45,372 bases of DNA from Alphaproteobacteria bacterium. GTDB taxonomy: Bacteria > Pseudomonadota > Alphaproteobacteria > Caulobacterales > Aquidulcibacteraceae. The notes under the pieces were generated by a model. It was not told the DNA's origin. It made no database searches and worked only from the letters and a program-made list of their open reading frames with translations. The stretch lies in contig JAIYAO010000053.1 of the NCBI GenBank assembly GCA_027488965.1, forward strand, positions 1 through 45,372, written 5' to 3'. A program made the position numbers and the translations under genes. How positions within the stretch are numbered: position 1 is the first letter of the stretch; every line of letters begins with the position of its first letter. Shown one piece after another: positions 16,405 through 23,487 of this stretch.

Positions 16405-18690
16405 TCAGCTTGACCGGTGGGCGGGGATGCTGAAGCTGAACCGTGCGCCGCCGGCCGTGCGGTTCTCCGCACGCAACTGGCCGCCGTGCGCCTCCACGAT
16501 TGTGCGGCAGATCGGCAGGCCGATGCCCATGCCGTTCTCCTTGGTCGTGAAGAAGCTCTGGAAGAGACGGTCGAAATGCTCCGCGGCGATCCCCGGCCCT
16601 TCGTCGTCCACGGTCACCGCGACGTGATCACCCTCAAGGTGCGCGCCGATAACGACATGGCGCTGCGCCGGCGGCAGGCTCGCCAGCGCCTGCGCTGCGT
16701 TCATGGCCAGATTGACCACCACCTGCTGGAGCTGCGTGCGGTCGCCCAGCACCGGCGGCAGGTCAGGCGGCAGCTGTAGCCGGACGGACACGCCCTGGGC
16801 TTGCATGTCGTGGCGCAGGAAGGCCGTCGCCTCCTCGATCACCGATGTCATCGACAAGGGCAGGCTCTCGGCCGCCTGGCGCGTGGCCATGCCCCGGATG
16901 CGCGTGATGATGTCGGCGGCGCGCCGGGCGTCTGCGGCGATCCGCGCGGCGAGGATCTTCACCTCTTCCAGGTTCGGCTCCGGCCGATCCAGCCAGCGCA
17001 GGCTGGCGGACGCATTGGTGGTGATCGCCCCCAGGGGCTGGTTCACTTCATGGGCGATGGAGGCCGCCAGTTCGCCCAGCGTCGACAGGCGCGCGGCATG
17101 CGCAAAATCGCCCTGCAGCCGGCGCAACGCCCCCTGCGCGTTCACCCGCTCGGAGATGTCGATGACGGCGATCAGGAACTTGCTGGCGGCCACCCCTTGC
17201 GGCGGGAAGCTCACGGTGAACAGGCCATCGAACTCGGTTCCGTCGAGGCGCCGAAACCTGGTCTCTGCAGAAAATCCACGAGCTTTGCCAATCGACGCGA
17301 CCACCGACCGGGCGTAAACCTGCAACGACGCATCCGCCCAGTACGGCTCAACATTGTCGAGCATTTCCGCTTTGTCGCCCCGGCCGAACAGCGCGATTGT
17401 CTGGTCGTTGACGTCGATCACCCGCGTCGCCCGCATCATCTGGCGCACGATGTCGGGATTGTCGGCGAGATGGCCCTCCAGATCCTTCACACCCTGCTTG
17501 AACAGGTCCTTCAGGATGGGCGTGACGCCGCTGAAATCGAGTTCCCAGAAGGACGCTGCCATGGCGGCGAACATGTTGCGGTAGTGAAACTCGCTGTTGC
17601 GCAACGCCTCTTCATCCTTGCGCCGCTGGGTGATGTCGCTGAGGGCGCCGACGAACTGTTCGGGCTTCTCCTCCAGGAAGCGGCCGACCATGTGCAGGAC
17701 GCGCTCCTCGCCATCTGGCCGCACGATGCGCACGATGCGGTCAAAGCGGCTCTTGTCACGGATCGCACTCTGGACCGCCGCCTGGTAACCGGCCGCGTCG
17801 TCCGGATGCACGATGCTCTGGATCACCTGGCCCGTGAGGGGCGCCGTCCGGTCTATGCCGCAGATGCGGTAGGTCTCCTCGGACCATTGCAGCTCGCCCG
17901 TCACGGTGTTCCATGCGATGCTGCCCGTCTGCGTCAGCGCCTGCGCGGCGGCGAGCGAGACGGACTGGCTCGCCTTGAAAAGCCGCTCGGCGGCGCGCGT
18001 TTCCGTGATGTCGTCGTTCGCTTCAAGAATGGCGTCGGCCTGCCCGCCGACACCCCGACGCACCGACCAGCGACTGTGCACCGTCACCAGACGGCCGTTG
18101 CGCGCGGCATGCACCAGTTCGCCCTGCCAGCGGCCCGTCTCCTCAAGCTCTCTGCCGATGTCCTCCAGCGGCTGGGGAAACTTCGTCTTCAACAGGTCGT
18201 GCACGCGCCGGCCCACGGCTTCGCCGGCGCTCCATCCATAAAGCTCCTCTGCGCCGCTGTTCCAGAAGGTGATGTGGTCGCCACGGTCACGGACGAGCAC
18301 GGGGTGGCGGCTGAGGTGCAGAAGTTCGGCAAGATCGCTCTGGGCGTCGGCCAGGGTGCTCGTCCTGCGGACGAGGGCTGTGATCACGCCCGCTGCAAGC
18401 ATGAACCCGGCAAGGGCCCAGATGTCCTGCGCGGCGCCAATGCGGAGCGTGAACAGCGGATCGGCGAAGAAGTAGTTGAGGCAGAGCGCGGCCAGACCCG
18501 CAAAGACGATCGCCACGGCGCGGGGCGCCACGAGCGAGATGAGCACGATGGCCGAGAGAAACGCGAAGGACGCCGCCGGTAGCGGCAGCGCCAGGAGGCG
18601 CCCGACTAGCGTGACCGTCGCCAGCACTAGCGCGCCCGCAACGGCGCCCGCCCACGGCCGCTTCCACCCCGATATCCCTCCCCACCCCAT
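16405..18690 (-). CDS. Membrane sensor histidine kinase: DUF4118 + three PAS + HisKA + HATPase
   Basis: A 761-residue kinase. Residues 12-108 hold four close membrane helices with the KdpD-like DUF4118 signature (LNYFFADPLFTLRI). PAS-like domains follow at about 115-235, 255-360 and 365-515. HisKA is at about 525-600, with phospho-His547 in SIAHEVNQPLGAI (FixL-type H-box). HATPase runs from about 645 (N664 in the N-box, DEGPG 696-700, GMGIGLPIC) to the end. The start is not certain: ATG 18690 gives a natural Trp/basic lead-in to helix 1, while longer frames overlap the upstream receiver gene. PAS2 and PAS3 lack obvious haem or flavin motifs, so the signal is unknown. It pairs with the two upstream regulators. 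Confidence 0.87.
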   Translation of the reverse strand: MGWGGISGWKRPWAGAVAGALVLATVTLVGRLLALPLPAASFAFLSAIVLISLVAPRAVAIVFAGLAALCLNYFFADPLFTLRIGAAQDIWALAGFMLAAGVITALVRRTSTLADAQSDLAELLHLSRHPVLVRDRGDHITFWNSGAEELYGWSAGEAVGRRVHDLLKTKFPQPLEDIGRELEETGRWQGELVHAARNGRLVTVHSRWSVRRGVGGQADAILEANDDITETRAAERLFKASQSVSLAAAQALTQTGSIAWNTVTGELQWSEETYRICGIDRTAPLTGQVIQSIVHPDDAAGYQAAVQSAIRDKSRFDRIVRIVRPDGEERVLHMVGRFLEEKPEQFVGALSDITQRRKDEEALRNSEFHYRNMFAAMAASFWELDFSGVTPILKDLFKQGVKDLEGHLADNPDIVRQMMRATRVIDVNDQTIALFGRGDKAEMLDNVEPYWADASLQVYARSVVASIGKARGFSAETRFRRLDGTEFDGLFTVSFPPQGVAASKFLIAVIDISERVNAQGALRRLQGDFAHAARLSTLGELAASIAHEVNQPLGAITTNASASLRWLDRPEPNLEEVKILAARIAADARRAADIITRIRGMATRQAAESLPLSMTSVIEEATAFLRHDMQAQGVSVRLQLPPDLPPVLGDRTQLQQVVVNLAMNAAQALASLPPAQRHVVIGAHLEGDHVAVTVDDEGPGIAAEHFDRLFQSFFTTKENGMGIGLPICRTIVEAHGGQLRAENRTAGGARFSFSIPAHRSS

Positions 18691-18763
18691 CTGCGTCAGC
18701 CCGCCCACAGCGTCGTCATCGCGCCGGACATAGCGCGCCGGTACCAGGATCGCGCGCTGTTTC

Positions 18764-19141
18764 TCAGGGCTCGCCGCCGAGCGCAGACTCGATGCACTGG
18801 ACGAGATCGCCCGCATCGAACGGCTTGCGGAGGAAGCACGTCGCGCCGGAGGCCCGCGCCCGCCCTTCAAGGCCCACGTCGGATCTGGCGGTGATCATGA
18901 TGACCGGCGTCGCATCGCCGCGCCTGGCGAGTTCCTCCTTGAGGTCGATCCCGCTGATGCCCGGCATGTGGATGTCGGTGACGATGCAGTCCGGCCCGGG
19001 CGCGGCGATCAGGAAGGCCTCGCCGTTCGGGTAGCCCTCCGCCCGGTAGCCGTGCGACCGCAGTAACCCGACCACCGCTGAACGCAGGGACTCGTCATCG
19101 TCGATAACTGAAATCAGACTCTCGGTCACATCGCCTGCCAT
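18764..19141 (-). CDS. Stand-alone receiver-domain response regulator
   Basis: A 125-residue single REC domain with no output domain. It shows the acidic pocket (VIDDDES), phospho-Asp in CIVTDIHMPG, the Thr/Ser switch (MITARSD) and the conserved Lys (FLRKPFD). ATG 19141 is likely; a GTG four codons later is possible. Single receivers paired with FixL-type kinases often act as phosphate sinks or relay factors. It is directly upstream of the kinase with a 73-base gap and has its own TCATAC-type palindrome in front. Confidence 0.82.
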   Translation of the reverse strand: MAGDVTESLISVIDDDESLRSAVVGLLRSHGYRAEGYPNGEAFLIAAPGPDCIVTDIHMPGISGIDLKEELARRGDATPVIMITARSDVGLEGRARASGATCFLRKPFDAGDLVQCIESALGGEP

Positions 19142-19213
19142 ATCTTGGGCGCGCCAGCGGGAGCAGGCGGCGCCTCTTCCGCCCTGTGTGGCGCCAATCA
19201 TGCCCCCAGCGAA

Positions 19214-19231
19214 ATCATACGAAGGTTTGAT
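19214..19231. promoter_or_regulatory. Palindromic operator O3: ATCATAC-GAAG-GTTTGAT
   Basis: An 18-base inverted repeat with one mismatch, in the 99-base gap between the FixJ-like gene and the receiver gene, about 75 bases ahead of the receiver start. Its left arm and spacer are identical to O2. Confidence 0.65.
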
Positions 19232-19240
19232 GTCATCGCG

Positions 19241-19861
19241 TCACCCGGGGGCGACCCCGAGCGCCTCAGACATCCGCACGAGGTCGGCGAGGGTGCGCGC
19301 GCCCATCTTCCGCATCGCCGAGCCGCGGTGGATCTTGACGGTGATCTCGCTGAGATCGAGTTCGCCGGCAATCTGCTTGTTCAGCCGCCCCGCCGCCACC
19401 AGAGCCATCACCTGGCGCTCCCGCGACGTGAGGGCCGCGTAGCGGGTCTTCAGGTTGTCCAGCCTGCTGTCCTCGGTCCTGCGCCTCTGGTTCCTGTCCA
19501 GCGCGGAAGAGACGGCGTCGAGCATCTCCTGGTCGCGGAACGGCTTGGCGAGGAAATCCACCGCACCCGCTTTCATCGCCCGCACTGTCATCGGGATATC
19601 GCCGTGTCCGGTCATCAGGACCGCCGGCAGGCGCACTCCGAGTTCTTCCAGCCGCTGGTGAAAATCGAGGCCGCTCATCCCCGGCAGGCGTACATCGAGA
19701 ACAAGACAGCCGGGAGCACCGGCGGGAGGCGCTGCGGCCATGAACGCGCCTACGCTGTCGTAGAGGCGGGTGGCGCGGCCGGTGGACCGGAACAGGCTGT
19801 CCAGCGCGCTCCGCAACGACTCGTCGTCGTCGATGATATGGATGACGGCCTCGTCAGACAT
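19241..19861 (-). CDS. FixJ-family response regulator (REC + LuxR-type HTH)
   Basis: A 206-residue regulator. REC domain at 1-120: IIDDDESLRSAL, phospho-Asp in CLVLDVRLPGMSG, MTGHGDIPMTVRAMKAGAVDFLAKPF, the strongly FixJ/StyR-like segment. LuxR-type helix-turn-helix at about 140-200 (LTSRERQVMALVAAGRLNKQIAGELDLSEITVKIHRG). The ATG at 19861 has a poor ribosome site. A near-perfect palindrome is centred about 47 bases upstream, suggesting autoregulation. It should receive phosphate from the nearby kinase and is the candidate activator of the hydrolase operon. Confidence 0.88.
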   Translation of the reverse strand: MSDEAVIHIIDDDESLRSALDSLFRSTGRATRLYDSVGAFMAAAPPAGAPGCLVLDVRLPGMSGLDFHQRLEELGVRLPAVLMTGHGDIPMTVRAMKAGAVDFLAKPFRDQEMLDAVSSALDRNQRRRTEDSRLDNLKTRYAALTSRERQVMALVAAGRLNKQIAGELDLSEITVKIHRGSAMRKMGARTLADLVRMSEALGVAPG

Positions 19862-19898
19862 GACTAAATGATACAACCGAGTATCGGCCAACTCCACC

Positions 19899-19916
19899 AT
19901 CATACGAAGGTATGAT
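19899..19916. promoter_or_regulatory. Palindromic operator O2: ATCATAC-GAAG-GTATGAT
   Basis: A perfect 7+4+7 inverted repeat 38-55 bases before the FixJ-type gene. It shares its core with O1 and O3. The position is suited to autoregulation at the -35 region. Confidence 0.7.
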
Positions 19917-20266
19917 TGCAAGAGAAACAAGTTGCCGATGAGGCCCACGCGGCCCGTTGGCGGCGGCAAAGCCGCTTAGCCTGCACGTCCCGAAAGCTCG
20001 GAACCCTACCGCCGGACGTCATCTGAGGGTTTGAGAACCGTGCCTTTTTTATAGCTATAGCAATCACAAAGTCTCGGCTGATGAGCTTTCGGCTCCGAAA
20101 GCAGCTCAATGCGCAATGACCCCAGCGGACCAGCTCGCGCCCGTTCCCGCCCTTAGCCCGAGTGGCTTACCCCGCCGATTGTAGCCGTTCGGCCACGTCG
20201 TGATCCAGCCCTAGCCTTCTTCCCCCTCCTGCACCCCGCAGGACGGCCAGCAGAAGGCTCACCGCG
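19917..20266. other. Intergenic stretch between regulator and recombinase, no gene seen
   Basis: About 350 bases without a convincing reading frame. It contains a T6 run followed by TATAGCTATA and, at 20083-20107, a bulged hairpin (GAGCTTTCGG pairing with CCGAAAGC-AG-CTC). As it borders the recombinase, it may hold a promoter or an attachment remnant. I found no tRNA end that would mark an insertion site. Confidence 0.4.
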
Positions 20267-20914
20267 ATGACATTCGAACTGGCGCCCGAAACGCCCCGCC
20301 GCCCCAAGGGCGGTGGCTGCCGCCGCATCACCGGCGGCAAACTCGCCGGGCAAAAGCCCGCCCTCAAGATGAAGGAGGTCTGGTCGATCCGCGCACGTCT
20401 GGAGCGGCGACGACAGGTACGCGATCTCGCCCTCTTCAATCTCGCAATCGACAGCAAGCTGCGCGGCTGCGACCTGCTCAGGCTGCGCGTGGAAGACGTC
20501 TGGGCGGGCGGCGAAGCCAAATCCCGGGGCATCATCGTTCAGAAGAAGACGGGTCGCCCTGTCCAGTTCGAGATCACGGAGCAGACAAGGATCGCGGCCG
20601 GCGCTCTGATCCGGCGGTATGGCCTGTGGCCTGGATATTACCTCTCCCCGAGCCGCCTCGCGGAGTCACCGCATCTCTCGACCCGGCAATATGCCCGTAT
20701 CGTGCAGGGCTGGGTCGCATCGATCGGCCTGAACCCGGCGACCTACGGGACCCACTCCCTTCGGCGGACGAAGGCGGCGCTGATCTATCGGAAAACTGGG
20801 AACCTGCGCGCCGTGCAGCTCCTCCTCGGCCACACCAAGCTGGAGAGCACCGTGAGGTACCTCGGCGTCGAGGTGGACGACGCGATCGCGATATCTGAAC
20901 AAGTTGACCTCTGA
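20267..20914 (+). CDS. Short tyrosine recombinase/integrase
   Basis: A 215-residue tyrosine recombinase that consists almost only of the catalytic domain. Catalytic residues can be matched: Arg in SKLRGCDLLRL, Lys in the QKKTGRP hairpin, H-x-x-R in GTHSLRRTK, His in LLGHTKLE and Tyr in STVRYLGV. The SAM-like N-terminal DNA-binding domain of phage integrases is missing, but short forms like this are common in Alphaproteobacteria. The last 104 bases plus about 75 bases downstream are repeated at 22473-22650. Activity is plausible; the target site is unknown. Confidence 0.85.
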   Translation: MTFELAPETPRRPKGGGCRRITGGKLAGQKPALKMKEVWSIRARLERRRQVRDLALFNLAIDSKLRGCDLLRLRVEDVWAGGEAKSRGIIVQKKTGRPVQFEITEQTRIAAGALIRRYGLWPGYYLSPSRLAESPHLSTRQYARIVQGWVASIGLNPATYGTHSLRRTKAALIYRKTGNLRAVQLLLGHTKLESTVRYLGVEVDDAIAISEQVDL

Positions 20915-20989
20915 AGCCGACCCGAATGGCTGGTTCGGATCACGCCAGCCATTCCCCTGCTCCACCTGTTCGGGCTGGAGTTCGCCGAC
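20811..20989 (+). repeat. Recombinase 3'-end direct repeat, copy 1 (intact side)
   Basis: About 179 bases covering the recombinase C-terminal codons (from ...AVQLLLGH) and the noncoding tail to GAGTTCGCCGA. It matches 22473-22650 along the whole length at roughly 80-85% by eye. The two copies are in the same orientation and enclose about 1.5 kb with a phosphotransferase gene. Confidence 0.75.
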
Positions 20990-21020
20990 AAAAGTCATCC
21001 ACGTGGACGCGACAGAGCCG

Positions 21021-21230
21021 TCAGGCTGCACCGTGCTGAAAGCTGAAGTCTAGTGAGCCAGGGACGTGGTCTCCGAATTTGATCACATAGCCTGGACCCA
21101 ATCTCCGGGCCAAGTTCTCGGCATCGATGCTCGACTCAAAGACGCCGGCTAGGTGCCAAGGCGATACGCGCAGGACGCCCCAGCCTGCCGTGAGCGTGTC
21201 ACCCGGGATTGCTGCGCAGTGATCTGCCAT
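21021..21230 (-). CDS. Small hypothetical protein (69 aa)
   Basis: A short frame whose protein looks natural: balanced composition and plausible strands and helices (GWGVLRVSPWHLAGVFESSIDAENLARRLGPGYVIKFGDH), with no excess of Arg, Pro or Ala as seen in shadow frames here. No family is recognised. It lies inside the segment enclosed by the recombinase repeats, between the recombinase and the phosphotransferase, so it may be part of the same acquired unit. Confidence 0.4.
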   Translation of the reverse strand: MADHCAAIPGDTLTAGWGVLRVSPWHLAGVFESSIDAENLARRLGPGYVIKFGDHVPGSLDFSFQHGAA

Positions 21231-21491
21231 CTGCCTCGTCTCTTGAAGTCCTAAAGCAAGAGTTGCGCCGCCTTACGTCGGCCGCCCTACGCCAACATTG
21301 TGCTAAGCAGGGCCGATCGTGATGGCTTGCGAGCGGTTGACGCGCTTCAATCCCGCCGCTCGCGCCATACCGGTCAATTCGGCACGCTCTCGCCGGAAGC
21401 CCCACTCGTCGCTTGCGAGCAAGCACCCCACCTCCCGAGGAGGTGGATCACCGGTCTGCACACGATGCGAACACCAGCCATCGCAGTTTGT

Positions 21492-22298
21492 CTACGCTGA
21501 AAAGTCCGCTTCCAGCCGTTGCGCCAGTGTCGCGCTCTGAGTCGGGACCGCTCCGCCCAGGAGCACGAGCGCGCGAACGACGGGTAGGTATGGCTCCACC
21601 GTCGCCGCCAGCGCTGAAGGTGAAGCTCCGGCTAGTTTGGCGTACGCCTTCTGCATTGCCGCGTTGATTGCGAGCGGACGCTCCGGGTCGTCGGCAAAGT
21701 GGGGTGCAAGCTCTGTGAGGACGACATGCGCGCTCGCCAGGTCGAGCGCAGCCGGCGCTCGCATGGCGGCGATCCAATCGATCAGTTTCGGCCCCTCGGC
21801 CGTCAGCATCACGTTGCCGGGGTTTGGATCGCCATGGCAAAGTCCGTCTCGTGGCGACAGGCGATCGATCAGAGCGAGGATGCCAGTCGCAACCGTATTC
21901 GAAAGGCCGCCGCCGAGGTAGCGAAGACTACTCACCATATAGTCACGTAGGACCGGTACATCGGACGGCGGCGCCGTCGTGTGAACTGTGTGAAGACGAC
22001 CAGCAAGGATGACGCCCGCCTCCGCATACGACACCAAACTGCTCTTCGCGGCCTGCATCAGCGAGGGACCATCAAGCCTCGCCATCACGAAGCCAGTTCG
22101 TCCCTCAACGGTCACCTCTTCGAACACTTCCGGCGCCGACGCGCCCGCCGCGAACACGGCGCGCGTCATCCGGGCCTCGTGCACGCTGATCCGGCGTGGG
22201 ATGCCGGCCTTGAACAACTTGACCACCCGTCCCGGCGCCCACGCATATACCTCTGCTGTGGTGCCCTCGCCGATCTTCGCCCCCAACGACTGGTGCAT
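21492..22298 (-). CDS. APH-family phosphotransferase
   Basis: A 268-residue kinase-like protein. The nucleotide loop reads GAKIGEGTTAEVYAWAPGRVVKLFK. The catalytic loop is LCHGDPNPGNVML (the HGDxxxxN motif) and the metal motif is LIDWIAA (IDW/IDF). This is the aminoglycoside/choline-kinase-like phosphotransferase superfamily. The substrate could be a sugar, an antibiotic or a small alcohol, and the sequence does not decide. It is the only clear gene between the two recombinase 3' ends and is transcribed opposite to them. Confidence 0.82.
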   Translation of the reverse strand: MHQSLGAKIGEGTTAEVYAWAPGRVVKLFKAGIPRRISVHEARMTRAVFAAGASAPEVFEEVTVEGRTGFVMARLDGPSLMQAAKSSLVSYAEAGVILAGRLHTVHTTAPPSDVPVLRDYMVSSLRYLGGGLSNTVATGILALIDRLSPRDGLCHGDPNPGNVMLTAEGPKLIDWIAAMRAPAALDLASAHVVLTELAPHFADDPERPLAINAAMQKAYAKLAGASPSALAATVEPYLPVVRALVLLGGAVPTQSATLAQRLEADFSA

Positions 22299-22455
22299 CT
22301 AGCGCCTCCCACCACATCGGTCACACGACTCGCCGCAGGCTCATGCAATGCAGCTATACAACAAGGACTGTTGACGACAGAACGGAACACAGTCGGCGTC
22401 GGGGGATCGACGCTGCATCCTGGTCGCGCCAAGTCCCCGCACCCACCGTATACGG

Positions 22456-22576
22456 GCGGCAAACTCACCGGGCCGTGCAGCTACTCCTCGGCCACACCAA
22501 GCTGGAGAGCACCTTGAGGTACTTTGGTGTCGAAGTGGACGACGCCATCGCGATACCCGAACTGGTCGACCGCTAA
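22456..22576 (+). pseudogene. Internally deleted recombinase relic
   Basis: A 17-base piece (22456-22472) matching the recombinase codons for GGKLAG (20334-20350) with one mismatch is joined directly to the gene's 3' end (from 22473: AVQLLLGHTKLESTLRYFGVEVDDAIAIPELVD, stop at 22576). The roughly 460 bases coding for most of the catalytic domain are deleted, and the two remnants lie in different frames. It retains the motif region with His and Tyr but cannot be functional. Confidence 0.75.
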
Positions 22577-22650
22577 AGCCGGCCGGAATGGCTGGTTCGG
22601 ATCGCGCCAGCCGTTCCCGTGCCCCAGACCGTCGGGCTTGAGTTCGCCGA
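22473..22650 (+). repeat. Recombinase 3'-end direct repeat, copy 2
   Basis: Partner of 20811-20989 in direct orientation. The similarity extends beyond the stop codon into noncoding sequence (AATGGCTGGTTCGGATC...), so the duplication was of DNA, not only of a domain. From here to 22785 no gene is seen. Confidence 0.72.
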
Positions 22651-22785
22651 TTCACGTCGCTCAGTACTTACGAATGAGGGGCTGCCTTAGCGCTGCTGGG
22701 GTGCTTTCAGAAATCAGTCGTACAGAAATCTATGATCTCCCATTTTGCTACGTGCCAACTCTCACCAAACGATAAATTTACTGCT

Positions 22786-23487
22786 CTACCGCCTGCTTCT
22801 CGGCTGGCGACGGGAGGGCACCTCCGGTGGCACCGCCCCTGCGGCAGCCGCGGCCTGGGTTGCGAGCGCCTCCAATCGGACGGGATTTGCCTCACGGGGC
22901 GGGATGGCCGCAAACAAGCGATACGATTCAGCTGTGCCGTTGCTCATGTCGCGCGCATCGCGCCGGATGTAGTGCTCCACTTCGGGTGAATAGTGCCACA
23001 CGAGGCGCTCAAGCACCCGCATCGAGTTGGGGCTGAACCTGTCGCACTGGATGGGCCACGCGGAGAATGCACCGGCGGGAACGGCGATCCTCTCCTGCGC
23101 ACGCACCACGCATGTCCACAGATGGACGCTCCGGCGCGAACGTCTGCCCTTGTCCACCGTCGAGTTGACGGTCCGGAATTGCACCCGTCGGCCCGCGGCA
23201 AGCGGCCACAGGCGTTGCGGTTCGCCGAGGACAGCCCGTGACCCGGCCTGCCCCCGGAATGACCACTCCAGGATCGGCACGACCGGGTTGGCGCTCCGGA
23301 CATAAGTCCGACCGCTGCGCGCGGCCCAGACGACCTTGTCGCCATCGGTTTCGCGCACCTGCTCAACACGCCCGTTGTCGAAGACGAATGCCTGGCCGGG
23401 CTCGTATCGCGGGAGCGGCGAGGCGTGTGCGGAAACAAGCGCGCCGCTCCACAGCAGAAGGGCGCCGAGCGAAATCCAGACTCTCAT
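22786..23487 (-). CDS. Secreted hypothetical protein, second gene of the subtilase operon
   Basis: A 233-residue protein with a signal peptide (MRVWISLGALLLWSGALVSAHAS). The mature part is beta-rich, has two Cys (W-T-C-V-V and I-Q-C-D-R, about 25 apart, perhaps a disulfide) and ends in an Ala/Pro/Arg tail. I recognise no family. Its start overlaps the subtilase stop by 4 bases (23484-23487), so it is co-translated with it and falls under the same ECF-type promoter (25260-25285). Confidence 0.72.
   Translation of the reverse strand: MRVWISLGALLLWSGALVSAHASPLPRYEPGQAFVFDNGRVEQVRETDGDKVVWAARSGRTYVRSANPVVPILEWSFRGQAGSRAVLGEPQRLWPLAAGRRVQFRTVNSTVDKGRRSRRSVHLWTCVVRAQERIAVPAGAFSAWPIQCDRFSPNSMRVLERLVWHYSPEVEHYIRRDARDMSNGTAESYRLFAAIPPREANPVRLEALATQAAAAAGAVPPEVPSRRQPRSRR

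Noticed and set aside
16801-18582. Plus-strand frame of 593 residues
   Set aside because: Antisense of the histidine kinase, whose PAS, H-box and ATP-binding motifs are unmistakable.
20083-20107. Hairpin before the recombinase as terminator or attachment site
   Set aside because: The stem has a two-base bulge, no T-run follows, and no matching copy was found at the other border of the element. Mentioned only within the intergenic entry.
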